A DNA stretch of 64,000 nucleotides from Chloroflexota bacterium (lineage in GTDB: Bacteria; Chloroflexota; UBA6077; FW602-bin22; JAMCWG01): contig JAMCWG010000116.1 of assembly GCA_023475235.1 (NCBI GenBank), forward strand, positions 29,025 to 93,024, written 5' to 3'. The notes under the pieces are model-generated. The model saw only the letters and a list, made by a program, of their open reading frames with translations. It ran no database searches and was not told where the DNA came from. The position numbers and the translations under genes were made by a program. This document shows, piece after piece, positions 1 through 10,280 of the stretch (its first letter is position 1; each line of letters begins with the position of its first letter).

Positions 1-101
1 ATCAAAACGCGCAGGCCAGCCGCGGAGGCCAGTTGCTGGGCCGAGGCTACCACGCCGTTGGAGCACATAACCACGCTGCGGTGTTGGGTCGGTACAGACA
101 C
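1..101 (-). CDS. Gamma-glutamyltransferase family protein, N-terminal fragment cut by the window edge
   Basis: Reverse-strand GTG start at 101 gives VSVPTQHRSVVMCSNGVVASAQQLASAAGLRVLI, resembling the GGT N-terminus (VVAS..xLAxxAGLxIL). AGGAGGAG lies just upstream. Confidence 0.55.
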   Translation of the reverse strand, partial: MSVPTQHRSVVMCSNGVVASAQQLASAAGLRVL

Positions 102-230
102 GATTCTCCTCCTCAGGAAAACGTTGTTGATTCGCTCCAGGCCTGAACCGGTCGCGTGGGGCATCTTCAGCTATGGCAGCAAGCCGATTGGTTTATGACA
201 AAGCTTATGATAGAGCGACGATACCCGCGA

Positions 231-563
231 TTATCCGGACGAGTCCCCCAGGGTCTCGCACAGCGCCTCGGTGACCATTCGGTAGATCCGTGAAGGATCG
301 TAGACGACGAAGCGCTGGCGCTGTGTCACGAGGTCTTCCCGGTCCTTGCTGCCCATCCATTTGTTAAGCGCTTCCTGGCTATCCCATAGTTGTAGCAATA
401 CGAATTCATTCCGATCAGTAACGTTCTGGGCCGCCATCTGCCAGATCATACCCCAGCGCCTGCGAACGGGCTCGGTCTCGTCAAGCCACTTGATGGCTTC
501 CTGAGTCTTGCCCGGGAGAAAGCGTACCGGCCGGACGACCAGCACTCGTGGCATCTCTACCAT
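231..563 (-). CDS. Small dimeric alpha/beta-barrel (antibiotic biosynthesis monooxygenase-like) protein
   Basis: 110-aa ORF with ABM-like pattern (RFLPGKTQEAIKWL...FVLLQLWDSQEALNKWMGS). Confidence 0.5.
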   Translation of the reverse strand: MVEMPRVLVVRPVRFLPGKTQEAIKWLDETEPVRRRWGMIWQMAAQNVTDRNEFVLLQLWDSQEALNKWMGSKDREDLVTQRQRFVVYDPSRIYRMVTEALCETLGDSSG

Positions 564-763
564 CTCCCTCCTCCTTCATGTTACCAGCTTCAGCCCTCCC
601 CGCGAATCCGTGGGCATTATAACAGAAAGGCAGTTGCACGACGGTGTCGACGGAGCTATGCCTGAAATGCGACGAACGACGAAACTTAACGTTAGGCCCG
701 CGCACCCGCGGGCCTAAGGTACTGGCTCTCCGAAGCCAGGGGCCACCGCCTCAGCCTTCTCAG

Positions 764-3277
764 CTAGCCCGGCGTCTCGTCGGCCAGCGCTCGCTCGCTC
801 TCGGCGGCAGCCTCCCTGGTGCGATCGCCGACGCCCGCCGCTACCGGTTCCTCCTTCGCGGCCCCCGGGGCCGGGAAGCTCCCCTCCGGCAGCGCCGCCC
901 GCAGCGCCTCGTCAATGCTTTCTGCCAGTACGAACGTCATCTCCGAGCGTAGCGCCGGCGGCAGGTCGTCGAGATCGATCTCGTTCCGCTTGGGCAGAAT
1001 GACGGTGCGGATGCCGGCCCGATGGGCCGCCAGCACTTTCTCCTTGATGCCGCCTACCGGCAGCACCCTCCCCCGAAGGGTGATCTCGCCTGTCATCGCT
1101 ACCCCCTGGCGGACGGGCTTGCCCATCAGCAGCGAGGCCAGCGACACCGTCATCGCCACGCCCGCCGACGGGCCATCCTTCGGCGTCGCGCCGGCGGGGA
1201 CGTGGACATGGATGTCGCTGTTCTCGAAGAAGTTGGCGGGAATACCCAACTGCCGCACGTTCGAGCGAATGTAGGTGAGCGCCGCCTGGGCGGATTCGCG
1301 CATGACATCGCCCAGTTGCCCGGTGAGCAGCAGGCCCTTGCTCCCGGCCATCAGGCTGGCCTCGATGAAGATGATGTCGCCACCCACCGGCGTCCAGGCC
1401 AGACCCGTGGCTACACCGGGACGCTCGATGATCTCGGCAACCTCGCTGAAGTACGGTGGGCGGCCCAGGTACTTGGTCACCAGATCGGGAGTGACGACGA
1501 TTGTCCCTTCTTGGCCTTCCGCCTTGTCTCTGGCCGCTTTGCGGCATATGCTGGCGATCTCCCGCTCCAGGTTGCGTACCCCGGCCTCGCGCGTATACTC
1601 GCGAATTATGCGTCTGAGGGCCTCCTCCTCGAAGCTGACCTCATCTTTGTTCAGCGCGTTCGCGGCGACCTGTTTGGAGACCAGATAGTTCTCGGCGATG
1701 CGAAGCTTCTCCTCCTCGGTATATCCCGGCAGGCTCAGGATTTCCATTCGGTCCCGCAGCGGCGCCGGTATCGGGTCGAGCAGGTTGGCCGTGGTAATAA
1801 ACATCACATGCGACAGGTCGAAGGGAACATTCAAGTAATTGTCGCGGAAGTCCTTGTTCTGCTCCGGGTCCAGCACCTCGAGGAGGGCCGACGTCGGATC
1901 ACCCCGCCAGTCGGCGCCCACCTTGTCCACCTCGTCCAGCATGAACACCGGATCGGCCGACTCGGCGCGATGTATCGCCTGGACGATCCGGCCGGGCATC
2001 GCCCCGATGTAGGTGCGGCGATGGCCCCGTATCTCGGCCTCGTCCCGGATGCCCCCCAGCGACATGCGCACGAACTTGCGTCCCAACGCCCGGGCAATGG
2101 ACTGGCCGAGGGATGTCTTTCCCACGCCGGGCGGCCCCACGAAGCAGAGGATGGGCTCGCGCGACAGCTCAGACTCGCTGGTCCGCTCCCGCTTCAGCTT
2201 CACCACCGCCAGGTATTCGAGGATGCGCTCCTTGACCTTTTCGAGATCGTAGTGGTCCTCATCCAGGATCCGCCGGGCCCGCGGCACATCGATGGCCCCC
2301 TCGGTATACTTCTTCCACGGCATACCGGTGAGCCAGTCCAGGTAAGTCTTGATGATGGAGTACTCGGGCGACGCCGGCTGCAGGCGTTCCAGTCGTCCCA
2401 GCTCGCGGCGCGCCTCTCGCTCCGCCTCTTCCGGCATATTGGCCTGCTCGATCTTCTCGCGCAGCATGTTTATCTCGGCGGCTTGCTCGTCGGCCTCGCC
2501 CAGCTCTCGCTGGATCGCCTTCATCTGCTGGCGGAGAAGGTATTCGCGCTGCGTCTTCTCCATCTCATTCTGGGCCTGGGTCTGAATCTTCTTGCCCAGC
2601 TCCAGGACTTCCAGCTCGCGGGTCAGGAACGTCACCAGGCGCTCCAGCTTCGTCCGCACGCTGTCCAGCTCCAGCAACTCTTGCCGGAGGGACAGGTCCA
2701 TTCGCAGGGCAGAGGCCAGGACATAGGCCAAATGCCGTGGATCGTCCACATTGATGACCAGCGTGGACAACTCTTCTGGCATATGCGGCACCAGGGCAGC
2801 CATCCGCTGGAAAAGACCCTGGGCGTTGCGCATGAGCGCCTCCACCTCTACGGTACTCTCCGCCTGCTCCCTCGATATCTCGATGCTGGCCCTGAGGTAG
2901 GGCTGCTCCTGGGTGTAACCGACTATGCGGATGCGCTCGAGTCCCTGGACGACGAGGCGGACTGTGCCGTCGGGCACGCGCAGCATCTGGGCCACGCGCG
3001 CTACGGTGCCCATCGTGTACAACTGCCCGGGGCCCGGCAGGTCCACCCGGGGGTCCTGCGACGCCACCAAGCCGACCAGCCGGTTGCTGGTGGCCACATC
3101 GTTGACCAGGAGGAGCGACCGTTCCTGTCCCACGAGTATCGGGTATACGGTCAAGGGGTAGACGACGGTGTCCTTCAGCGGCAGGATGGGCAGCTCGTTA
3201 GGGATGCTAGGCGGACCTTCGTTGACCTCTCCTGGAGGGGACAAGTTATTCTCAGCCAACTGGCGCTCCTGTATCAC
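764..3277 (-). CDS. lon: ATP-dependent protease Lon
   Basis: 837 aa; Walker A GPPGVGKTSLGQSIA and Lon catalytic motif PKDGPSAGVAM; GTG start. Confidence 0.98.
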   Translation of the reverse strand: MIQERQLAENNLSPPGEVNEGPPSIPNELPILPLKDTVVYPLTVYPILVGQERSLLLVNDVATSNRLVGLVASQDPRVDLPGPGQLYTMGTVARVAQMLRVPDGTVRLVVQGLERIRIVGYTQEQPYLRASIEISREQAESTVEVEALMRNAQGLFQRMAALVPHMPEELSTLVINVDDPRHLAYVLASALRMDLSLRQELLELDSVRTKLERLVTFLTRELEVLELGKKIQTQAQNEMEKTQREYLLRQQMKAIQRELGEADEQAAEINMLREKIEQANMPEEAEREARRELGRLERLQPASPEYSIIKTYLDWLTGMPWKKYTEGAIDVPRARRILDEDHYDLEKVKERILEYLAVVKLKRERTSESELSREPILCFVGPPGVGKTSLGQSIARALGRKFVRMSLGGIRDEAEIRGHRRTYIGAMPGRIVQAIHRAESADPVFMLDEVDKVGADWRGDPTSALLEVLDPEQNKDFRDNYLNVPFDLSHVMFITTANLLDPIPAPLRDRMEILSLPGYTEEEKLRIAENYLVSKQVAANALNKDEVSFEEEALRRIIREYTREAGVRNLEREIASICRKAARDKAEGQEGTIVVTPDLVTKYLGRPPYFSEVAEIIERPGVATGLAWTPVGGDIIFIEASLMAGSKGLLLTGQLGDVMRESAQAALTYIRSNVRQLGIPANFFENSDIHVHVPAGATPKDGPSAGVAMTVSLASLLMGKPVRQGVAMTGEITLRGRVLPVGGIKEKVLAAHRAGIRTVILPKRNEIDLDDLPPALRSEMTFVLAESIDEALRAALPEGSFPAPGAAKEEPVAAGVGDRTREAAAESERALADETPG

Positions 3278-3735
3278 CCATTGGGGAGGGAAATCGACAC
3301 GCGAGTCGGCCGCGGAGTTTCTTCCGCCACCTTGGGCAGCGTGATAGAGATCATGCCGTTCTGGTAGCTGGCCTCCACCCGCTCGGCGTCTATGGCTACG
3401 GGTATTGGGACTTCGGCACGGAACTCCCCGTACCAGATATCCATCTTATGAATGACGGTTCGAGGTGGTGTATCCTCCTCATCCCGCTTGCCCGACACGA
3501 CCAGGCAATCTGGATACAGCAATACCTCGATCTTGTCTTCAGCCGTGCCTGCTACTTCAATCTTCACGACCAGGTCAGAGGCCGTTTCGTAGACATCCGT
3601 ACGGGGGCTACAGACGCCGCGTGGGGTACGAGGTAACGCGCTGCACACATCCCACCATGCATTCATCATCTGTTCCACACCGCGTTCCATCCCTACCACG
3701 GCCCTCAGAGGACTATAAATGAACCGCACTCGCAT
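3274..3735 (-). CDS. Hsp20/alpha-crystallin family small heat shock protein
   Basis: DVYETASDLVVKIEVAG...LVVSGKR...YGEFRAEVPIPVAIDAERVEASYQNGMISITLPK. ORF is open to 3783; ATG at 3735 has an AAGGGG RBS. Confidence 0.92.
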   Translation of the reverse strand: MRVRFIYSPLRAVVGMERGVEQMMNAWWDVCSALPRTPRGVCSPRTDVYETASDLVVKIEVAGTAEDKIEVLLYPDCLVVSGKRDEEDTPPRTVIHKMDIWYGEFRAEVPIPVAIDAERVEASYQNGMISITLPKVAEETPRPTRVSISLPNG

Positions 3736-3966
3736 TTGCTGCACCCCTTGTGAAGCTACCTGATCACCCGCCGCTCGGCACAAGCACTATCCATCGCCAG
3801 TGCCGAACGAATCGCCGCTCTTTTCCCCTCTGTCTTCTTAGAATCATAACACGAGGTGTGACTGCCGACAAGTTCAGGTGCTGACGTTCAGACCTGAGAT
3901 GGGACAGGGGGCAAGACGATCTGCTTGAAATACTGCCACGCCTTGAGCACGACCTGCCTTATGGCC

Positions 3967-4882
3967 TTATGCGCCAACTTCAGCTTGTGCTTCAGGAGCA
4001 CGAAAAGACCAGAATAGCGGGCCCAATTTTTTTCCCCCGCCGTAAGCCGCATCCCGCAGTTGCTCACCCACCAATACCCCGATGGCGTAGGCTATGAGCA
4101 GCAGCGCTACCATCTTCTCCATATTCTCTCGGCTCTTGTTCATCACCTTGTCCAGTCCCAGTAGGTCCTTCGTATCCTTGAAGCTTTCCTCGATCTTCAT
4201 TCGAGCTCGGTAAGTCTCCAGCGCCGCTTCACATTCCAGGCTGGTGATTAACCACAAAGGCTCGCTCAAGCCCGGCTTCCAGTATCCCACCAGGTTTACC
4301 TTTACTTTGCCTCGGTAGTACACACCTTTGTGATACACGGTCTGGCCCGGCGATATGGTAAGGCTTATCGGCTTCTTTTCCTCATCCAGAATGCTCACCC
4401 CGTTGCTGGTATTCAACCGGATGACGAAGTTGATGCTCTCAACCACCAGGTCCTCCAACAATCCCTCGTAGCTGAACTCTCGGTCCAGCACCAGTGGCTT
4501 GTCCCCGATCATCTCCCGCAGCTTGGCAAATGCACGATTGTGCTCCTGATTGCGGCTAGTTGCCTCTTTGGCAATAGTCCGAGAGGAGTAGCTAATGAAA
4601 TGAAACGGAACCACCCTACCTCGATAAGGAGTGCCCAACAGCAGGAGCCAGAAGCCCCGCGTCTTGCCGTCTTTCAGCCTGCCCACATAGGCCGTCCTCT
4701 TGGCTTGGGGACGGGCGATCTCGGTAGGATCAGCCAGAATGTAGGGCGCTTGCTCCCAGTAGAGGCGCAGGAGGGCCAAGAATGCCTTTCATTATCGCCG
4801 AGCCCTTGCGCACCTCATCGGAACGACCAAAGAGCTGATCAGCGAACTTCTCAATATCCGAGAGCCTGAGATCTTTTGCCAC
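3967..4882 (-). pseudogene. IS4-like DDE transposase with internal deletion and frameshift
   Basis: C-terminal ORF 3967-4779 (ALLRLYWEQAPYILADPTEIARPQAKRTAYVG...LVLDREFSYEGLLEDL...EESFKDTKDLLGL). An N-terminal piece (GYTVAKDLRLSDIEKFADQLFGRSDEVRKGSAIMKGIL) lies out of frame upstream, about 4780-4890. Confidence 0.85.
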
Positions 4883-4966
4883 GGTATACCCCTTCCTAGG
4901 ATTATCTATCCAGGATACACCAACTTCCGTCTCAACTCACGTCTGAACGTCAGCAGGTGGTGACGG

Positions 4967-5323
4967 TTGCGGTTGCAGACCGTGTGTCCGAGTTGGAAGA
5001 GACGTGTTGTTGAAAGTATTTGCAGGCGACTTGAAAAAGCCCAGCGAGTTTCCGAGCACCACGAGGAGTTTGAGGCTGCCGTGTGCGAGGCTTTCTCCTT
5101 CCTCGGCGTTGACGCTGAGCACATCGGTGGCGCCGGCGATACCGATGTGCTGTTGAAGACGCAAGATGCACTCGTCTTCCTTGGAAGCCGAGCTGTGGGC
5201 ATCCTCCAGGAAGTGCCCGGAAGCGGCGAGGCCTGCTGTCTCGCTATGAGCCCCGAAACCGCCAGACGTCGCCTCTCGGCCCTGGCCGAAGCGTTTGGCA
5301 GTACTACCGAATTCGTCGAATAA
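4967..5323 (+). pseudogene. Possible remnant of a restriction-endonuclease-like / PD-(D/E)XK-type protein
   Basis: TTG-start ORF with HEEFEAAVCEAFSFLGVDAEHIGGAGDTDVLL, the pattern of nuclease-like domains; short and next to IS debris. Confidence 0.35.
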
Positions 5324-5391
5324 CTCCTATAATGCTAATACCGTAACCCCACGCGCGGCAACGGCCGCCGCATCTCAATTCACAGGAGAGG

Positions 5392-6081
5392 ATGAAGATG
5401 GACCTGGACAAGATCCGTAACCTCGTCGAATTTGACACCCCGACCGTATCCAACGGCATCGGCCTCCTCAACTTCCGCGATCCCACCGTGGGCTACACCG
5501 GACCCGACGTCCGCTGCCTGATGCCGGACATGGGCGTCCGCGTCGGCGTAGCGGTCACCTGCCGAATGGACACTACTACGGCAGGCACCGAGACGGTGGG
5601 CAGCCTGTTCAACGACTGGCTGCGCCTCATCTACGAGGCGTCGAAGGGCGAAGACGGCAAGCCGATGCCCGTATTCGCCGTGATGGAAGCAGTTGGCCCG
5701 CGGCCACGCCACGTCGTCACCATCGGCGACGGCATGGGCACGCGGATGCGAATTGCCGGCGCCGCCGCCTTTATCAGCAACGGCAGCGTTCGCGATATCG
5801 AGGGCCTGCGCGGCGTCCCTATGCCGTGCTGGGCCGCCGGGCTCACCCCGATGCACGGCCGGCTGCGCTGGCTGGATGTGGGCAGCCCAGTGGTCATCGA
5901 CGGCATGACGGTGCGGACCGGCGACTACATCCACGCCGACATCAACGGCTCGGTCCTCATACCCAAGGAGATCGCCGACCAGGCGTACGACAAGGCGATG
6001 GAGGTGCGGAACAACGAGGCCGCGGGCTTCGCCAGGATGCACAGCATGACCATCGAGCAGTACTTCGCGTCGCTGAAGTAG
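5392..6081 (+). CDS. RraA family protein (RraA-like aldolase/demethylmenaquinone methyltransferase-like fold)
   Basis: 229 aa; DTPTVSNGIG...GDGMGTRMRIAGAAAFISNGSVRDIEGLRGVPMPCWAAG...GDYIHADINGSVLIPKEIA. Confidence 0.9.
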   Translation: MKMDLDKIRNLVEFDTPTVSNGIGLLNFRDPTVGYTGPDVRCLMPDMGVRVGVAVTCRMDTTTAGTETVGSLFNDWLRLIYEASKGEDGKPMPVFAVMEAVGPRPRHVVTIGDGMGTRMRIAGAAAFISNGSVRDIEGLRGVPMPCWAAGLTPMHGRLRWLDVGSPVVIDGMTVRTGDYIHADINGSVLIPKEIADQAYDKAMEVRNNEAAGFARMHSMTIEQYFASLK

Positions 6082-6172
6082 GCATTCAGGGAATCCCTGC
6101 GCAGATCCTGGAACCTGCGCAGGGATTCTCCAGACGACGGCCCTACAGCTTGATGTGGGGGATCAATCGGCG

Positions 6173-7348
6173 ATGGCCGCGGAACATAGGTCAATCATCC
6201 ACGTCGACCTCGACGCCTTCTTTTGCTCGGTCGAGGAGCTGCTCGACCCGAGCATTCGCGGCCGGCCCATCATCGTGGGGGCTGACCCGCGCGGCCGCGG
6301 CGTGGTTGCGGCTGCCTCCTACGCCGCGCGGCGCTACGGCGTGCACTCGGCGATGCCCATTGGCCACGCGGCGCGCCTCTGTCCCCACGCCGTCTTCCTG
6401 CGCCCCCGCCACGATATTTACGGACAGTATTCCCGCAGAGTGATGGCCCTGCTGGGCGAGTACACTCCCCTGCTGGAGCAGATCTCTGTCGACGAAGCGT
6501 TCCTGGATGTCACGGGCAGCCGCGAGCTCTTCGGCCCCGCCGAGGACATCGGCCGCGCTATCCAGCGACGAGTGCAGGACGAGATAGGGTTGCCCTGCAC
6601 GGTGGGCATCGCCACCAACAAGCTGGTGGCCAAGGTGGCCTCCGACTCCGGCAAGCCCCACGGCTTGGTGGTCGTGGGGCCCGGACGGGAGGCGACGTTC
6701 CTCGCCCCTCTGGGAGTTGAGAAGCTATGGGGAGTGGGGCCCGTGACGGCCCAGCGGCTGCGCGCGCAGGGCGTGCGCACCATCGCGGACCTGGCAGCCA
6801 TACCGGCAGAGAGGTTGCGTGCCCAGTTCGGCAAAATGGGCGGGTACCTGCACCTCCGGGCCAACGGCGTCGACGAGGGGCCGGTCGAGCCCGCCCGGCA
6901 GCGCAAGTCGATATCCCAGGACCACACCTTCGAGCGGGACACTGGCGATTCGGAGCGCGTCGAGGCCAAGCTGCTGGAGCTGAGCGAGGGGGTGGCGGCA
7001 CTGCTGCGGCGCAATGAATGGCGCGCCCGCACCGTCACTCTGCGCCTGCGATACACCGACTTCACCACCATTACCCGCAGCCAGACGCTGGCCCAGCCCA
7101 CGGCCCTGGCCGAAGCCATCTACGGCACGGGGGTGCAGCTCCTGCGCCGCCAGTGGCGCGGCCAGCCGCCCCTCCGGCTGATCGGGATCGGCGCCAGCAA
7201 TCTGGTGCCCGATGCCGAGGTGCAGCCCACCCTCTTCGACCTGGCCGATGAGAAGCGGGAGGGGCTGGCCCGGACCGTGGACCAGCTTCGGGAGCGCTTC
7301 GGCGACGCGGCCCTGCGCCGTGCCAGGACGATAAAGCGGGAGGAGTAG
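6173..7348 (+). CDS. dinB: DNA polymerase IV (Y-family)
   Basis: IIHVDLDAFFCSVEELLDPSIRGRPIIVG...ISVDEAFLDVTGS...CTVGIATNKLVAKVASD; ATG at 6173 follows a GGGGGAT RBS. Confidence 0.97.
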   Translation: MAAEHRSIIHVDLDAFFCSVEELLDPSIRGRPIIVGADPRGRGVVAAASYAARRYGVHSAMPIGHAARLCPHAVFLRPRHDIYGQYSRRVMALLGEYTPLLEQISVDEAFLDVTGSRELFGPAEDIGRAIQRRVQDEIGLPCTVGIATNKLVAKVASDSGKPHGLVVVGPGREATFLAPLGVEKLWGVGPVTAQRLRAQGVRTIADLAAIPAERLRAQFGKMGGYLHLRANGVDEGPVEPARQRKSISQDHTFERDTGDSERVEAKLLELSEGVAALLRRNEWRARTVTLRLRYTDFTTITRSQTLAQPTALAEAIYGTGVQLLRRQWRGQPPLRLIGIGASNLVPDAEVQPTLFDLADEKREGLARTVDQLRERFGDAALRRARTIKREE

Positions 7349-7478
7349 GACCAGGCGTGCTCAGTCTCCAATGGCCTTCAGGCCCAGTGCCTGCATCTGT
7401 TGATGCTGGCAGCAATTTGCGGCCAGGTCCGTGGGCCGCAGGGGTAGGGGCCGACCCGCGTGTCGGCCCGAACGATGG

Positions 7479-8432
7479 CTACAGTCCCAGCACCCTCTTC
7501 GCGTTGCCGGACAGTATGGCGTCGATTTCCCACTCGCTGAACTTCACGCCGGGCGGCGCCGCGAAGGGTAGCTCCTGAATGGCCTTGATGAAGGTCGTGT
7601 TCAGCACCAGCGCCTCGAACTCGGGCGCGTCGGAGCCGAAGATCACCGCCTCGATGCCGCACCAATCGATGACCTCGCGCAGGAGGATGCAGAAGCGCGC
7701 GTAGTCGCGGGCGGCGAAGAACTGCCACATCGCCAGATCGCCGAACAGGTTGTGGCGGAACTGGGCCAGCCCGGCCCAATCGGCCCACCAGTTGCGGCCC
7801 ATATGGGCAGCCACCACCTTCAGCTCCGGGAAGTCCAGGCAGACATCGTCCAGCAGGTTGGGGTGGACGAACTTGGACTGCCGCGGCGGAGGCAGGGGCC
7901 CGGTGTGAGTGAGCAGCGGTATCTTCAGCTCCTGGGCCGCACTCAGCATAGCGTAAGCCTCCGGGCTGTTGGGATAGAAGCCATGGTCGGGATGCCACTT
8001 CAGGCCGCGCATTCCATATTCTTCGATGCAGCGGCGCAGAAGGCCTGGCGCGTCCTTGCGGCGGGGGTCCACCCCGGCGAAGGCAATGAGGCGGTCGGGA
8101 TGCTGCCCGACCCAGTCGGCGCAGGTCTTGTTGGCGGCCAGCACGGCCGCTTCGTCGGGGAACTCCGCCCAGCGGTCCATCGCCACGACCACCGTGATGT
8201 CGATGTTGGCCTCGTCCATCCGGCTGAGCAGCCTGCTGCCATCGGGATCGGGAGCATTTAGCACGCGGAGCCGCTCCATAATCTCCTGCGCCGTCAGAGG
8301 CAGGCCGTTGCGACCGCCGGCCCCGTAGTTGCTGGCCATCGTCCGTGCCCGCTCGGCGAGATCGCCCTCGGTCATCGGCTTGTGGGGAAAGTGGTAGTGA
8401 AAGTCGATTATCACCGGCGCTCCTCCCTGCAA
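7479..8432 (-). CDS. Amidohydrolase family (amidohydrolase_2) protein
   Basis: IIDFHYHFPHK at N-terminus, GLKWHPDHGFYPN, LLTHTGPL, VVAAHMG, VIFGSDAPEFE. Confidence 0.88.
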   Translation of the reverse strand: MQGGAPVIIDFHYHFPHKPMTEGDLAERARTMASNYGAGGRNGLPLTAQEIMERLRVLNAPDPDGSRLLSRMDEANIDITVVVAMDRWAEFPDEAAVLAANKTCADWVGQHPDRLIAFAGVDPRRKDAPGLLRRCIEEYGMRGLKWHPDHGFYPNSPEAYAMLSAAQELKIPLLTHTGPLPPPRQSKFVHPNLLDDVCLDFPELKVVAAHMGRNWWADWAGLAQFRHNLFGDLAMWQFFAARDYARFCILLREVIDWCGIEAVIFGSDAPEFEALVLNTTFIKAIQELPFAAPPGVKFSEWEIDAILSGNAKRVLGL

Positions 8433-8537
8433 TCACAAGAACAAATTGTCATAGTAAAATGCTACGCCAGGCGACGCGGCCTGTCAACGATTACCGGTGG
8501 TCAGCCGGATCGACTCCTCACTCCCGCGTAGAGGTGA

Positions 8538-8617
8538 AGCATTTGCCTTCGTAGTGACGACTTCAGTCGTGACTGTCGTAGCGACTAAAGTCGCCACTAC
8601 CGATGGTGGCAAATGCT
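8538..8617. repeat. Nested intergenic inverted repeat
   Basis: agcatttgcc...ggcaaatgct outer arms; gtagtgacgacttcagtcg / cgactaaagtcgccactac inner arms. Confidence 0.8.
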
Positions 8618-8677
8618 CCGCCCCTCGTATTGGTTTCTCGATGGGTGAAGGCCGTGCGCCAATAGCGCCGCCTTGGA

Positions 8678-9772
8678 TTACACCACGTACTTCTTGACGG
8701 TATCCGGGTTCAGCTCAAGGCCTAGCCCCGGCCGGTCCTTGAACGGCGACCACATACCATTCTTCTGCTGGGGAAAGTCTACGAACAGGAGCTTGTCGTC
8801 GTCCTCCACCACGCGAAGGTACTCGACGACCTTCAGGTTTGGCGTGGCGCAGGCCAGGTGGAGATGCACCGTCTGCACGGCGTGGGGCGCGACGGGCAGG
8901 TTGAATGCCTGGGCCAGGTGGGCCACCTTCATCCACTCGGTGATGCCTCCCACCCTGCCCACATCCGGCTGCACGATGTCCGCGCCGCCCCGGGTAATCA
9001 GGTCCTTGAAGCCGTACTTGGTGTACTCGTGCTCGCCCGTCGCCACCGGTATGTCGATTGCCGCCGCCACCGCGGCCAGCCCGTCGATATCGTCGGCCAG
9101 CACCGGCTCCTCGAACCAGCCCACATTGTACTGGGCGAACTCACGGGCCATGTAGATGGCCTGCTTGGCGTAGTAGCCGTTGTTGGCGTCGATGTAGATC
9201 TCCACATCGTCCCCCAGGGCCTTACGCACGGCCGCCAATCGGTGGACGTCCTCCCGCTCGGCCTGGCCGAAGTCCTTGCCCACCTTCATCTTCACCCGCG
9301 GGATGCCCTGCTCTACATAGCCCATCTGCTCCCTTATTAGCTCTTCCTCGGTGAAATCGGTCCATCCCCCACTGCCGTAGATGGGCACGCTGTCGGTGTA
9401 AGGCCCCAACAACTGGTAGAGGGGCACCTTGTGGTACTTGGCCCGGAGGTCCCAGAGGGCGATGTCCACGGCGGAGATGGCGCAGAAGGCGATGCCCTTG
9501 CGGCCGACCCCGCGCACGGTCCAGAACATCTCCCACCAGCGCTTCTCGATGAAGAGGGGGTCCTTGTCCAGCAGGACGTCCTTGAGGGTGGTCTCGATGA
9601 CGGCCTGGATGCCGCGATTGCCGGCGGCCCAGCCCAGCCCCTCGATGCCCTCGTCGGTCAGGATGTGCACGAAGCAAATGCTGCGCCTGGTGCCGGCCTT
9701 GAGAATTGTAGCGTCCATGATCCCTTTACGGGGCAGCTCGATGAAGGTGGTGCGAACGTCGGTGATCTTCAC
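8678..9772 (-). CDS. Enolase superfamily (mandelate racemase/muconate lactonizing) enzyme
   Basis: KITDVRTTFIELPRKG N-term; KMKVGKDFGQAEREDVHRLAAVRKALGDDVEIYIDANNGY; WFEEPVLADDIDG; GEHEYT; QPDVGRVGG. GTG start at 9772; the longer ORF extends upstream without homology. Confidence 0.9.
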   Translation of the reverse strand: MKITDVRTTFIELPRKGIMDATILKAGTRRSICFVHILTDEGIEGLGWAAGNRGIQAVIETTLKDVLLDKDPLFIEKRWWEMFWTVRGVGRKGIAFCAISAVDIALWDLRAKYHKVPLYQLLGPYTDSVPIYGSGGWTDFTEEELIREQMGYVEQGIPRVKMKVGKDFGQAEREDVHRLAAVRKALGDDVEIYIDANNGYYAKQAIYMAREFAQYNVGWFEEPVLADDIDGLAAVAAAIDIPVATGEHEYTKYGFKDLITRGGADIVQPDVGRVGGITEWMKVAHLAQAFNLPVAPHAVQTVHLHLACATPNLKVVEYLRVVEDDDKLLFVDFPQQKNGMWSPFKDRPGLGLELNPDTVKKYVV

Positions 9773-10225
9773 AGCAAGCTCCTTTTCGCCTTGCGTTTTT
9801 CTTCGCTGGGGCTCTGGGAAAAAGGGAGATGGCGGGTCGCGCTGGCGTCCTGTGATGACCATAGCATATGCTTCGACGCTTATGCAAGTATTCTGGCCTG
9901 CGGCAATTCGCCGAAGGGCGACGTATTGCATGCCACCGTTCCAGCAATTAGAATAGCTCGAAATGGACCTGGCTGAGGCGGCGAGGGGCCGTGAGAGCAC
10001 GATTTCGCGCACTATTGTGCTTGAGCGTCCCTGATATCGCTGTGTATGCTGCCCACTCAGCCGGGAGTGGAGGCCGCACGACCGCCGCTGGGCGGGGAAA
10101 GGGTCTGCTCTTAAAATAGCGAAGCATTTTCATCCGCGGTGGTGTCCCAAAGGAACATGGGAACTTTTCATTGTCGCCAAGCGGTAGCCTTGTGACATAT
10201 GGTATGCCTCGCCCGCGGCGATGAA

Positions 10226-10280
10226 CCTCACCTCCGGCCTCCGGCCACCCCTCGCCACGGCGAGGGGCCAGGGGGTGAGG
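10226..10280. repeat. CCTCACC...GGTGAGG intergenic palindromic repeat
   Basis: cctcacctccggcctccggccacccctcgccacggcgaggggccagggggtgagg, a nested inverted repeat. Confidence 0.75.

Noticed and set aside
1022-3367. 781-aa plus-strand ORF antisense to lon
   Set aside because: Composition is Arg/His/Gln/Leu-rich shadow translation of a high-GC gene on the opposite strand; Lon on the minus strand is unambiguous.
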